Of a DNA stretch of 54,748 bases, positions 46,153 to 54,640 are shown piece after piece. The DNA is from an uncultured Apibacter sp. GTDB lineage: Bacteria; Bacteroidota; Bacteroidia; Flavobacteriales; Weeksellaceae. The notes under the pieces are model-generated. The model worked only from the letters and a program-made list of their open reading frames with translations, was not told where the DNA came from and searched no databases. The stretch is taken from positions 1 through 54,748 of the forward strand of contig CALYQD010000016.1 in NCBI GenBank assembly GCA_945280365.1, in the 5' to 3' direction. The translations under genes were made by a program, and so were the position numbers. How positions within the stretch are numbered: position 1 is the first letter of the stretch; every line of letters begins with the position of its first letter.

Positions 46153-47109
46153 TCATTGTATGGCTTCAATAATTGCATAAACGGGAAAATGATCGCTATA
46201 TCCTCCCAAATATCGACTTCCTGAATAGGTTCGCCAAGGAGTGCCTAATTTTCCCCTATCTTTATTTTGTAGAACTGGAATATTGAATATTTTGGATTGA
46301 TTAAATCGCAATGAATTATTTTCATCATAAAAAGTTTTAGAAAAAATAATTTGATCAAATAGCATTCCTTTTCCTTCATGGAAAGTACTGTATTGATTAT
46401 TCCTATATAATTCTTCAAAAGGATTATATAGTTCTCTTGTCTTTAATTCTTGGATTGTTTTTTTACACCAAAGCTCTTGATACAAATAGTTAGTGACAGG
46501 ATTCTCATTAAAATCTCCCAAAATCACTATATTAGCTTTCTCATCTTTGTCAAAAACTTCATTTATCTTTTTTCTTAATGCATGTAGTATGTAAATTCTT
46601 TTTGATAAATTTATATTATTCTCTCTTTGAGATGGTAAATGCAAAACAAAAAAATGAATTGGATTGCTTTCAAGATCGCCTTTCGCATAAGTAATATCTC
46701 TAGTAAAATCTCTGCTTCCATCACTATTAAAAATTGGAATACGAATAAATTCTGAGTCATGAACCGTAAAAAATTCCTTATCATAAAAAAAAGCAGTATC
46801 AATTCCTCTTTCATCTAATGAATCTTTATGTATATATCCATAATTTGCTTTAAATGAAAATTCTTCAAGCAAATCATCTATAACGTTTTTATTTTCAATC
46901 TCACATAATCCAAAAAATGTTGGTAGTTTCTGAGTTTCTTCTTTTCCTATATTACTAATAACTTTTGCAATCTTTGCTAATTTATTTTTATATCTTGAAA
47001 AGCTCCAAGTTCTATCTCCCTGAAATGGTAATTTAAGTATAGATGAATTTCTATTATTTCGCGATTGATACAGATTTTCTACATTATAAAATGCAATAGT
47101 GTGATGCAT
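46153..47109 (-). CDS. Endonuclease/exonuclease/phosphatase family protein
   Basis: 318 residues of the EEP fold. Catalytic segments: IAFYNVENLYQSRNN (N), FGLCEIENKNVIDDLL (E), FFVLHLPSQRENN (H-x-P), NIVILGDFNENPVTN (D-x-N) and YSDHFPVYAII (S-D-H). No signal peptide is seen, so a cytoplasmic enzyme. The substrate may be nucleic acid or a phosphoester; the family does not decide. It converges with the HTH gene, whose stop is only 15 bases away. Confidence 0.85.
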   Translation of the reverse strand: MHHTIAFYNVENLYQSRNNRNSSILKLPFQGDRTWSFSRYKNKLAKIAKVISNIGKEETQKLPTFFGLCEIENKNVIDDLLEEFSFKANYGYIHKDSLDERGIDTAFFYDKEFFTVHDSEFIRIPIFNSDGSRDFTRDITYAKGDLESNPIHFFVLHLPSQRENNINLSKRIYILHALRKKINEVFDKDEKANIVILGDFNENPVTNYLYQELWCKKTIQELKTRELYNPFEELYRNNQYSTFHEGKGMLFDQIIFSKTFYDENNSLRFNQSKIFNIPVLQNKDRGKLGTPWRTYSGSRYLGGYSDHFPVYAIIEAIQ

Positions 47110-47431
47110 ATATATTATTTATAAAACTAAATTATTAAAATTATAAGTAAAAAGAGTGAAATTTTATAATCAGTTATTATTTTTTTAAGCCCAAATATAT
47201 TACAACATTTATACCTATGTTTTATTATTTAAATAAAGTTTTTTAAATTTAAAATTATATAATTCATATATTGTAATAAAAAGTAAATTTTAATTATTAT
47301 CCCTTAAATATATAAAGATCAAAAACCAAAAAACATTAACAAATTATGACGCTAAAGTAAGTTTAATTGCATGTATATACATTAGATAATATTATTTAAT
47401 AGAGAAAATGATAATATTAACAATTTATAAT
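47110..47431. other. Intergenic between the DUF937-like and EEP genes
   Basis: AT-rich, no gene, RNA or clear hairpin seen. Confidence 0.4.
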
Positions 47432-47992
47432 TTAAAAGAATGAAACCCAAAATTTCTGAGCAAGAAAACTTTTTAAATGAGATTGTTCTAATAATTTTGA
47501 TAATTCAAAGGGTATATAAATTTGAAAATCGTTTTTCTCATCTTCTAGTTGATCTAATAAAGCCGAAAAACTTATATTCGAAATTAACTTTTCCCCGAGA
47601 AATGCAGAAACCAATAAAGCTATTTTATTAACAATATAGATTGAATTAAATAATGATATATGTGAAATATCAGATATTAAGGAATAATATTCTTTTAAAC
47701 GATCATTAAAGATATATTTTAAAAATTTGGTACAAGCATTTTGCATTTTACTATTCATTTTATCTAAAAATAGATTTGAAACACTAAATAATATATGCAT
47801 ATTCCCTATACCCTTTAAAATGGATTCAAATTTTTTATTTTCTCCTTTTTCTACAATCAATTCTAAAATACTAGCAATCGTTGTTTGAAATGCTTGGGAA
47901 ACTTTAGAGTTTTCTTCTTTTAAAATTTTAGATGTGTTTTTTACAATTTCAGGAGTTATAAATTCTGAAATAGAATTAAATAAATATTCCAT
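47432..47992 (-). CDS. DUF937-like protein
   Basis: 186 residues, predominantly helical. The start (MEYLFNSISEFITPEIVKNT, then SKILKEENSKVSQAFQTTIA) resembles the DUF937 pattern of a small amphipathic domain in which a helix is followed by V-S-x-A-x-x-x-x-I-x-x-I-L. The later LGEKLISNISFSALLDQLED and IPFELSKLLE pieces also fit that family's Gly/Leu-rich body, but the usual glycine runs are missing. Function unknown. The start codon is 158 bases from the end of metG on the same strand. Confidence 0.5.
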   Translation of the reverse strand: MEYLFNSISEFITPEIVKNTSKILKEENSKVSQAFQTTIASILELIVEKGENKKFESILKGIGNMHILFSVSNLFLDKMNSKMQNACTKFLKYIFNDRLKEYYSLISDISHISLFNSIYIVNKIALLVSAFLGEKLISNISFSALLDQLEDEKNDFQIYIPFELSKLLEQSHLKSFLAQKFWVSFF

Positions 47993-48101
47993 AAATAATC
48001 TTTAGCGTTAATGTTTTATATATAATTTCAAAAAATATACCATATGCGCTATAATATAAAATAAATTTATTTTTGTAATAAAATATCACAATTATTTTTT
48101 A

Positions 48102-48141
48102 TAAACAAAAAATCCCTTAATTAAAAGGGATTTTTTGTTTA
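48102..48141. terminator. Bidirectional-looking terminator after metG
   Basis: A 17-bp stem (48102-48118 and 48125-48141) with core AATCCCTT / AAGGGATT and flanking A/T tracts, directly after the metG stop at 48150. Confidence 0.88.
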
Positions 48142-48149
48142 TAAAATTT

Positions 48150-50189
48150 TTATTTAACTGTTGATCCGTTATCTATTTTGTCATCATCGGGCGTTATAAA
48201 AGAAAATTTTCCATCTTTTCTTTGGGTTAAGAGCAACATACCTTGACTTTCAATACCTCGAATTTTTCTTGGGGCAAGATTAAGAAGTACGGTTACTTGT
48301 TTACCTACTAATTCTTCGGGAGAAAAACTTTCCGCAATGCCTGAAACTATAGTTCGTATGTCTACTCCGGTATCCACTTTGAATTGTAATAACTTATCCG
48401 CTTTTTCAACTTTTTTAGCTTCTAAAATTGTACCGATTCTTAAATCAATTTTTTCAAATTCATTAAAATTGATACTCTCCTTCGGCGCTTCACAATTATT
48501 ATTTATATTTTCATTCTGTTTTTTAGAATTTTCAAGTTTCTCTATTTGATAATCAATTTCCTTATCATCAATTTTGTCAAATAGTAATGGAATAAGATTT
48601 ATTTTAGATCCTGAAGGTAATAATATTTTATTTGCTTCCAGTTCTTTCCAATAATTATATGTTAAATTTAACCCTTCCATAATTTTTTTTGAAGTAAAAG
48701 GAAGGAATGGCTCTGATAATTCTCCAAGATAAGCTGCTATTTGAGCTGATACGTATAAAGTTTCTTTTACTTTTTCGGGATCTTCTTTTATTTTTTTCCA
48801 AGGTTCTTGTTCTTGTAAAAATTTATTACCTAAACGTGCTAAATTCATTAAAGAACTTAAACCGTTTCTAAATTCATATTTTGATAAATAAAGAGATATT
48901 TCAGCTGATATCTTAGATAAGCTATCCAATTCATGAGAATGAAAATTTTCACTTACTTCAGGAATTATTCCTTCATAATATTTATTAATTAGTACAGAAA
49001 CTCTATTAATAAAATTGCCGAATATGCCTACTAACTCTGAATTATTTTTAGTTTGAAAGTCTTTCCATGTAAAATTATTATCTTTAGATTCAGGCGCATT
49101 AGCTAATAAAGTATAACGCAATGAATCTTGCTTCCCGGGAAAATCATGAAGATATTCATGTGCCCAAACAGCCCAATTTCTTGAAGTGGAAATTTTTTCA
49201 TTTTCTAAATTTAAAAATTCGTTTGCAGGAACATTATCGGGTAATATATAATCACCATGAGCTTTTAACATAGCAGGAAAAATTATGCAATGAAAAACTA
49301 TATTATCCTTTGCAATAAAGTGAACAAGCTTAGTTGAACTATCTTGCCAATAAGGTTTCCAGTCTTTTCCTTCTCGTTCTGCCCATTCTTTTGTAGATGA
49401 AATATATCCGATAGGAGCATCAAACCATACATATAAAACTTTACCTTTTTCATCTTTTAAAGGAACCGGAACCCCCCAATCTAAATCGCGTGTCATAGCT
49501 CGAGGTTTTAACCCCTCCTCTAACCAAGATTTAACCTGACCATAAACATTAGGTTTCCAATCTCTTTTATGTCCCTTTAAAATCCAATCTGAAATAAAAT
49601 CTTGATATTCATTAAGGGATAAGTACCAATGCTTTGTCTTTTTTAAAATTGGCTTTTCGCCACTTAACATAGAATGTGGATTAATTAATTCATCAGGACT
49701 TAAAGTGGTTCCACATTTTTCGCATTGGTCTCCATAAGCATCATTATTACCACACTTTGGACATATACCTACAATATAACGATCTGCTAAGAATTCTTTT
49801 GCTTTTTCATCAAAATATTGTTCGGTTTCTTTCTCAATGAATTTTCCATCATGATATAATTTTAAAAAAAAGTCTTGTGCTGTTTTTATATGAATAGGAG
49901 CTGTTGTTCTAGAATAATTGTCATAGGATATTCCTAATTCAATAAATGTTTGTTTCATTAATTCATGATACCTATCCACAACACCCTGTGGGGTAATTCC
50001 TTCTTTTTTTGCTCTTATAGTTATTGGAATTCCATGTTCATCTGAACCACCTATTAATAGTACATCATGCTTATTTCTTCGTAAAAATCGGGCATATACG
50101 TCTGCAGGTATATATACTCCTGCTAAATGACCGATATGTAAAGGTCCATTTGCATAAGGTAGTGCTGTAGTTATAGTATATCTACTCAT
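48150..50189 (-). CDS. metG: Methionyl-tRNA synthetase
   Basis: 679 residues, class I synthetase. HIGH motif in ALPYANGPLHIGHLAG (about residues 9-24). One zinc knuckle CPKCGNNDAYGDQCEKCG, four cysteines. The KMSKS loop reads KISTS in ENEKISTSRNWAVW, a variant common in this phylum. Anticodon-binding helices follow. The C-terminal tRNA-binding (EMAP/Trbp111-like) domain, FEKIDLRIGTILEAKKVEKA and onward, aids dimerisation. It charges tRNA-Met. Single gene with its own promoter and terminator. Confidence 0.97.
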   Translation of the reverse strand: MSRYTITTALPYANGPLHIGHLAGVYIPADVYARFLRRNKHDVLLIGGSDEHGIPITIRAKKEGITPQGVVDRYHELMKQTFIELGISYDNYSRTTAPIHIKTAQDFFLKLYHDGKFIEKETEQYFDEKAKEFLADRYIVGICPKCGNNDAYGDQCEKCGTTLSPDELINPHSMLSGEKPILKKTKHWYLSLNEYQDFISDWILKGHKRDWKPNVYGQVKSWLEEGLKPRAMTRDLDWGVPVPLKDEKGKVLYVWFDAPIGYISSTKEWAEREGKDWKPYWQDSSTKLVHFIAKDNIVFHCIIFPAMLKAHGDYILPDNVPANEFLNLENEKISTSRNWAVWAHEYLHDFPGKQDSLRYTLLANAPESKDNNFTWKDFQTKNNSELVGIFGNFINRVSVLINKYYEGIIPEVSENFHSHELDSLSKISAEISLYLSKYEFRNGLSSLMNLARLGNKFLQEQEPWKKIKEDPEKVKETLYVSAQIAAYLGELSEPFLPFTSKKIMEGLNLTYNYWKELEANKILLPSGSKINLIPLLFDKIDDKEIDYQIEKLENSKKQNENINNNCEAPKESINFNEFEKIDLRIGTILEAKKVEKADKLLQFKVDTGVDIRTIVSGIAESFSPEELVGKQVTVLLNLAPRKIRGIESQGMLLLTQRKDGKFSFITPDDDKIDNGSTVK

Positions 50190-50235
50190 TTATAATTTAT
50201 TTTTTTAAACAACTGCTTTATGTAGCAATATTTAA

Positions 50236-50243
50236 CAAAGGTA
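50236..50243 (-). promoter_or_regulatory. -7 box (TACCTTTG) for metG
   Basis: Exact TAnnTTTG match on the minus strand, 46 bases before the metG ATG. Confidence 0.5.
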
Positions 50244-50319
50244 CAAAGTAAGTATATATGAAAAAAGAATTACATTATTTTTATATTTTGTTGAAACAAA
50301 TTATCTAAAGTTATTAATA

Positions 50320-50745
50320 TTAGTTAGGAGGTGATAAGTAAATAAATGGGACATAGGGTATATTTCTTAAAACCATATAAACAAGAATAATTAAAATACC
50401 AATTAAACCCAATTTATTTGAAAACATAAAATCTAAAACAAATTTTTTCCCTCGAAAAATATATACTTCAATGTTAACATAGAATAAATATAAAAAAAAA
50501 GGCATTAAATAAATAAAAAAATTATACCGTAATGCTAATAAAAAGTTGCCATGAAGTAAATTATGTAAAGCTCTTTGTCCACCACATCCAGCACAATTTA
50601 AGCCAGTAACTAATTTAAAAAAACAAGGTAGTCCATAATTTGATTTACCCGGATCATAATAATAATAATAGATACAAACAAGTGCAATCAGCAACAGCGT
50701 TAAAAATAAAATTAAATATTTATTAATTAGAATTTTAGTAAACAC
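50320..50745 (-). CDS. DUF2752 membrane protein (GTG start)
   Basis: 141 residues with three to four hydrophobic segments (LILFLTLLLIALVCIYYYYY, NFFIYLMPFFLYLFYV, LGLIGILIILVYMVL). The DUF2752 signature is PCFFKLVTGLNCAGCGGQRA, with the C-x-x-C-G-G-x-R-A core at about residues 50-58, followed by H-x-L-L-H-G-N-F and ALRYN. The start codon is GTG at 50745. It follows the first CD225-like gene by 74 bases on the same strand, and the two gene families are commonly neighbours in this phylum, so they are probably co-transcribed. It is the only intact DUF2752 in the array. Function unknown. Confidence 0.85.
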   Translation of the reverse strand: MFTKILINKYLILFLTLLLIALVCIYYYYYDPGKSNYGLPCFFKLVTGLNCAGCGGQRALHNLLHGNFLLALRYNFFIYLMPFFLYLFYVNIEVYIFRGKKFVLDFMFSNKLGLIGILIILVYMVLRNIPYVPFIYLSPPN

Positions 50746-50819
50746 AATTTTATAAAATTTTTATAAAATATTTAGTTAAACATACTAATTTTAATAACAT
50801 CTTGTACCAGCCATTATCT

Positions 50820-51149
50820 TTATTTACCTTTTATAAGATAAGAAATAGTTAAACCTACAGTAAGTCCAAATAATCCTAAACTAAAATTGGAAAAATTTTT
50901 AGCCATTTTAGATTTAGATAAAGCACTAGAGTAATTTCCTAGTACATATTCTTTAGATACTTGATTGGCAAAATAAATGGCAACGCCACCAAGAATCAAT
51001 CCTAACGGGTTGCAGACAAAAAAATTAAGGACTGTTGTTATGATAGCTAATGTCATATGATTTTTGGGTGGTTCATTGTTTTGTTGTACATCATTTTTTT
51101 CATTAGCATAACCTGAATTTTCGTAGATTTTGTTAGTTTGTTCTTCCAT
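50820..51149 (-). CDS. CD225/dispanin-like membrane protein, copy 1
   Basis: 109 residues. A polar, Asn/Gln-rich N-terminus of 31 residues (MEEQTNKIYENSGYANEKND) precedes a CD225-like pair of membrane helices: TLAIITTVLNFFVCNPLGLI and a second near residues 86-106. The loop NQVSKEYVLGNYSSALSKSK matches the A-x-x-x-S-x-x-A-K region between the two hydrophobic segments of IFITM-type proteins, and V-C-N-P matches their juxtamembrane Cys position. It is next to the intact DUF2752 gene. Role unknown; membrane remodelling is family-level speculation. Confidence 0.85.
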   Translation of the reverse strand: MEEQTNKIYENSGYANEKNDVQQNNEPPKNHMTLAIITTVLNFFVCNPLGLILGGVAIYFANQVSKEYVLGNYSSALSKSKMAKNFSNFSLGLFGLTVGLTISYLIKGK

Positions 51150-51281
51150 AAAATTTATTTTATTATTAATAATTTATATAAATTTAACATTTTATTACAC
51201 TTTAAATAATTTAAGTAAATTATTTATATTTAAATTAAAATTGTAAAGAATCGCTTATTAATAACATTATCTTTACTGTGG

Positions 51282-51289
51282 CAAAAGTA
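51282..51289 (-). promoter_or_regulatory. -7 box (TACTTTTG) for CD225 copy 1
   Basis: Consensus match 132 bases before the ATG, leaving a long AT-rich leader conserved among the units. Confidence 0.45.
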
Positions 51290-51559
51290 AAATAAATATT
51301 ATTTATAAACAAACATTAAAGCTTTATTAAACTTTTATTAAAATTATATTTTAGAGAAAGAAATTAACCATCAAATTATTTTCAATTTAATTTATCCTAT
51401 TTTATACAACTCTTTCACGTAAGTTAATTTATCACATTCATAATTATTTTTCATACTAAACTATAAATATCTTTTTATTGTCATCTTATATACATCTAGA
51501 TATTAACAAAAAATAAATTAATGTTATCCTTTAGAAACAATCATTTCTAATAAAAAATT

Positions 51560-51735
51560 TTGTAATTGTTTAATGAATGCTTCCAGGGTTAATTGTATGA
51601 CTTATGACTTTAGAAGAATCATTAGATATGAAAAATTCCTAATCAAGAATATGAATAACTAAAAGTTGTACAGTATCACCTCGAGAAGGTAGTTCTTCTC
51701 CAAGATATGTAGATCTACAATTAGGAAGTATAAAT
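51560..51735 (-). pseudogene. Decayed unidentified gene, array copy A
   Basis: The minus-strand frame reads STYLGEELPSRGDTVQLLVI, then HILD, a TAG stop, and EFFISNDSSKVISHT. The same frame recurs in the next two spacers (about 52695-52880 and 53800-54060), so it was once coding. Family not recognised. Confidence 0.5.
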
Positions 51736-51839
51736 TCGATGCAATTGACCAATCTTGACTTTAATTTTTATCTTGATTATGCATTAAATGGACATAAATA
51801 CGGAAATGATAATTTATTTTTTCAATAACAGGTCTTACT

Positions 51840-51914
51840 TTATAATATTGAAATGCTAATAATAGCATTGTTAAAAATAAAATTAAATTTATCAATTAGA
51901 GTTTTAGTAAACAC
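51840..51914 (-). pseudogene. DUF2752 5' stub, array copy A
   Basis: GTG at 51914 starts VFTKTLIDKF, matching the first ten codons of the intact DUF2752 gene; then a small deletion shifts the frame and the similarity ends. It sits at the position of DUF2752 relative to CD225 copy 2. Confidence 0.65.
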
Positions 51915-51983
51915 AATTTTATAAAATATTAATAAAATACTTCGTTAAACATACTAATTTTTAATAACATTTTTGTACCAGCC

Positions 51984-52331
51984 TTACTCGCATGAACCTG
52001 TAATAATTGCTTTTATCATATAAAAAAGAAAAATTATTATAGTACCTAATGATAATCCAAAACCAATACTAGATAAAGTTTTAGCTGTTTTAGATTTAGA
52101 TAAAGCATTAGAGTAATTTCCTTGTAGATATTCTCTAAATACTTGATTGGCATTTACAATAGCAATAATACCACAAACCACTCCTATAAAGTTGCAGGTA
52201 AAAAAACTAAGAATTGTCGATATAACTGCATATATCTTATAATCTTTGGGTGGTTCATTGCTTTGTTGTACGTCGTTTTTTTTATCAGTATAAGCTGAAT
52301 TTTCATAGATTTTGTTAGTTTGTTCTTCCAT
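51984..52331 (-). CDS. CD225/dispanin-like membrane protein, copy 2
   Basis: 115 residues. N-terminus MEEQTNKIYENSAYTDKKND is nearly the same as copy 1. Helix 1 is IYAVISTILSFFTCNFIGVV, with C-N-F-I-G in place of C-N-P-L-G. The loop NQVFREYLQGNYSNALSKSK is conserved. The C-terminal membrane part (TLSSIGFGLSLGTIIIFLFY) and the tail TGSCE differ completely from copy 1. It is followed by a DUF2752 stub instead of an intact gene. Confidence 0.83.
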   Translation of the reverse strand: MEEQTNKIYENSAYTDKKNDVQQSNEPPKDYKIYAVISTILSFFTCNFIGVVCGIIAIVNANQVFREYLQGNYSNALSKSKTAKTLSSIGFGLSLGTIIIFLFYMIKAIITGSCE

Positions 52332-52474
52332 AAAATTTATTTTATTACTAATTATTCATATAAATTTAATATTTTATTACATTTTGTTTACTTTAAATAA
52401 TTTAAGTAAATTATTTATATTTTTAGGTTAAAACTGTAAATAAACATTTATTCATAACATTTTTTATACAGTTA

Positions 52475-52482
52475 CAAAAATA
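52475..52482 (-). promoter_or_regulatory. -7 box (TATTTTTG) for CD225 copy 2
   Basis: Consensus match 143 bases before the ATG, at the same relative place as in the other units. Confidence 0.45.
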
Positions 52483-52694
52483 AAACAAATTTTATGTTTA
52501 AGCAAATGTTAAAATTTTATTTTAGATAAAAAATTAAACATCAAATTAACTCCAATTTAATTTATCCTATTTTCTACCACTCTTTCACATAAGTTAATTT
52601 TTCACATTCACCATTATTATTCATACGAAACAATAAATATCTTTTTATTGTCTTCTTATATATTTAGATATTTGCAAAAAATAAATTAATGATA

Positions 52695-52880
52695 TCTTTA
52701 GAAACTAAAACATTTTGTAATTGTTTAATGAATGCTTCCGGGGTTCAATGTATGAGTTTAGAAGAATTATCAATATGAAAAATTCATAATCAGAAACATG
52801 GATAACTAAAAGTTGTTCAATATCTCCTTGAGAAGGTAACTCAACTCTAAGATATGTAGATTTATAAACAGAAAGTATAA
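52695..52880 (-). pseudogene. Decayed unidentified gene, array copy B
   Basis: The minus-strand frame reads TYLRVELPSQGDIEQLLVIH, then VSDYEFFI, after which the frame shifts. At the codon where copies A and C have TAG this copy has TAT, so the ancestral frame was open there. Confidence 0.5.
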
Positions 52881-52999
52881 ATTTTCTATGGGATTGCCCA
52901 ACCTTGACTTTGAGTTTTACCTTGATTATGCACTAAAAGAACATAAATCCGGAAATGATAATTTATTTTTTTCAGTAACAGTTCTTACTTTAGAAGATA

Positions 53000-53064
53000 A
53001 TATTGAAATGTTAATAACAGCACTGTTAAAAATAAAATTTATCAATTAGAATTTTAGTAAACAC
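53000..53064 (-). pseudogene. DUF2752 5' stub, array copy B
   Basis: GTG at 53064 starts VFTKILIDKFYF and runs into a stop. It is similar to the intact gene only at the first codons. Confidence 0.6.
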
Positions 53065-53119
53065 AATTCTATAAAATATTTATAAAATACTTCGTTAAAC
53101 ATACTAATTTTTAATAATA

Positions 53120-53485
53120 TTAAGCACCGATATACCATAAAAAGACAATTAAATATACCATAAAAAGACAATAACATAATAAAATTAATACTGCTAATCC
53201 TAAATTAATACTTAAATTAATATACGTTAAAATTTTAGCTTTATTAGATTTAGATAAAGCTCTAGAGTAATTTCCATGTACATATTCTCTAAATACTTGA
53301 TTGCCGAAATTAATGGCAATACCACCAACAATGAATCCTACCGGGTTGAAGCAAAAAAAACTAAGAATTGTGGTTATGATAGCTAATGTCTTATAATCTT
53401 TGGGTAGTACATTGTTTTGTTGTACATCATTTTTTTCATTAGTATAACCTGAATTTTCGTATATTTGGTTAGTTTGTTCTTCCAT
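53120..53485 (-). CDS. CD225/dispanin-like membrane protein, copy 3
   Basis: 121 residues. N-terminus MEEQTNQIYENSGYTNEKND, helix 1 TLAIITTILSFFCFNPVGFI, then GGIAINFGNQVFREYVHGNY and SRALSKSNKAKILTYI. The last 35 residues form long hydrophobic segments (LGLAVLILLCYCLFMVYLIV) unlike copies 1 and 2. It is closest to copy 4 up to residue about 94, after which the two diverge. Confidence 0.83.
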   Translation of the reverse strand: MEEQTNQIYENSGYTNEKNDVQQNNVLPKDYKTLAIITTILSFFCFNPVGFIVGGIAINFGNQVFREYVHGNYSRALSKSNKAKILTYINLSINLGLAVLILLCYCLFMVYLIVFLWYIGA

Positions 53486-53619
53486 AAAATTTATTTGATT
53501 ATTAATTACTTATATAAATTTAACATTTTATCACACTTTAAATAATTTAAGTAAATTATATTAAATCTATAAAGCAATCGCTTATTCATAACATTATCTT
53601 TACTGTAACAAAAGCATTG

Positions 53620-53627
53620 CAAATATA
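53620..53627 (-). promoter_or_regulatory. -7 box (TATATTTG) for CD225 copy 3
   Basis: Consensus match 134 bases before the ATG. Confidence 0.45.
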
Positions 53628-53799
53628 ATATTATGTTTAATCAAATATTATATTTTATTTTAGAAAAAAAATTAAACTTCAAATTAACTCTTATTTAATT
53701 TATCCTATTTCCCGCGACTCTTTCATCTAAGTAGATTTTTCATATTCATCATTATTTTTCTAAACGATAAATATCTTTTTATTATCATCTGGATATTTG

Positions 53800-54060
53800 C
53801 AAAAAAGAAATTAATGATATCATTTCCAATAAAACATTTTAGTAATTGTTTGATGAATTCTTCCGGAGTTGAATGTATGACTTTAAAAGAATTATTAAAT
53901 ATGAAAAATTCCTAATCTGAAGCATTGATAACTAAAAGTTGTACAATATCTCCTCGAGAAGGTAACTCATCTACAAGATATGTAGATTTATAAACAGGAT
54001 GTATAAATTTTCTATGGAATTGCTCAACCTTGACTTTGAGTTTTATCTTGATTATGCACT
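53800..54060 (-). pseudogene. Decayed unidentified gene, array copy C
   Basis: The longest copy. The minus-strand frame reads KVKVEQFHRKFIHPVYKSTY, then LVDELPSRGDIVQLLVINAS, D, TAG, EFFIFNNSFKVIHSTPEEF and IKQLLKCFIGND. One stop interrupts about 80 codons. No family recognised. The upstream part is missing. Confidence 0.55.
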
Positions 54061-54111
54061 AAAAGAACATAAATCCGAAAATGATAATTTATTTTTTTTC
54101 AGTAACAGTTC

Positions 54112-54198
54112 TTACTTTAGAAGATAATATTGAAATACTAATATCAGCACTGTTAAAAATAAAATTAAATATTTATTAATTAGAATTTTAGTAAACAC
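54112..54198 (-). pseudogene. DUF2752 5' stub, array copy C
   Basis: GTG at 54198 opens VFTKILINKYLILFLTVLIL and eight more codons, then TAA. The first 16 residues equal those of the intact DUF2752 gene, including its first membrane helix start. The C-G-G motif is lost. Confidence 0.7.
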
Positions 54199-54253
54199 AA
54201 TTTTATAAAATATTTATAAAATACTCCTTTAAACATACTAATTTTTAATAACA

Positions 54254-54640
54254 TTAATCAAGAAACCAGAAACCATGCGAACTATAAAGCGGAGTTGATA
54301 AAATTTTAATAATTATTACTACTATATAAATAATATAACATACTAAAAATAATGCAACTATTCCTATATTAATATAGGTTAAAATTTTAGCTTTATTAGA
54401 TTTAGATAAAGCTCTAGAGTAATTTCCTTGTACATATTCTCTAAATACTTGATTGCCGAAATTAATGGCAATACCACCAACAATCAATCCTACCGGGTTG
54501 CAGCAAAAAAAACTAAGAATTGTAGTTATGATAGCTAATGTCATATAATCTTTGGGTAGTACATTATTTTGTTTTACATCGTTTTTTTCATTAGTATAAC
54601 CTAAATTTTCATAGATTTGGTTAGTTTCATGTTCTTCCAT
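54254..54640 (-). CDS. CD225/dispanin-like membrane protein, copy 4
   Basis: 128 residues. N-terminus MEEHETNQIYENLGYTNEKN with one extra residue, helix 1 TLAIITTILSFFCCNPVGLI, then GGIAINFGNQVFREYVQGNY and SRALSKSNKAKILTYI. The C-terminal part is a different hydrophobic stretch (VALFLVCYIIYIVVIIIKIL) ending with a short polar and aromatic tail HGFWFLD. The C-C pair before N-P recalls the palmitoylated cysteines of IFITM proteins. Its upstream region continues to the window edge with the conserved leader sequence. Confidence 0.83.
   Translation of the reverse strand: MEEHETNQIYENLGYTNEKNDVKQNNVLPKDYMTLAIITTILSFFCCNPVGLIVGGIAINFGNQVFREYVQGNYSRALSKSNKAKILTYINIGIVALFLVCYIIYIVVIIIKILSTPLYSSHGFWFLD

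Noticed and set aside
49130-49210. KISTS in place of KMSKS in MetG as a possible defect
   Set aside because: Variants of this loop are common in Bacteroidota methionyl-tRNA synthetases and the rest of the enzyme is intact.
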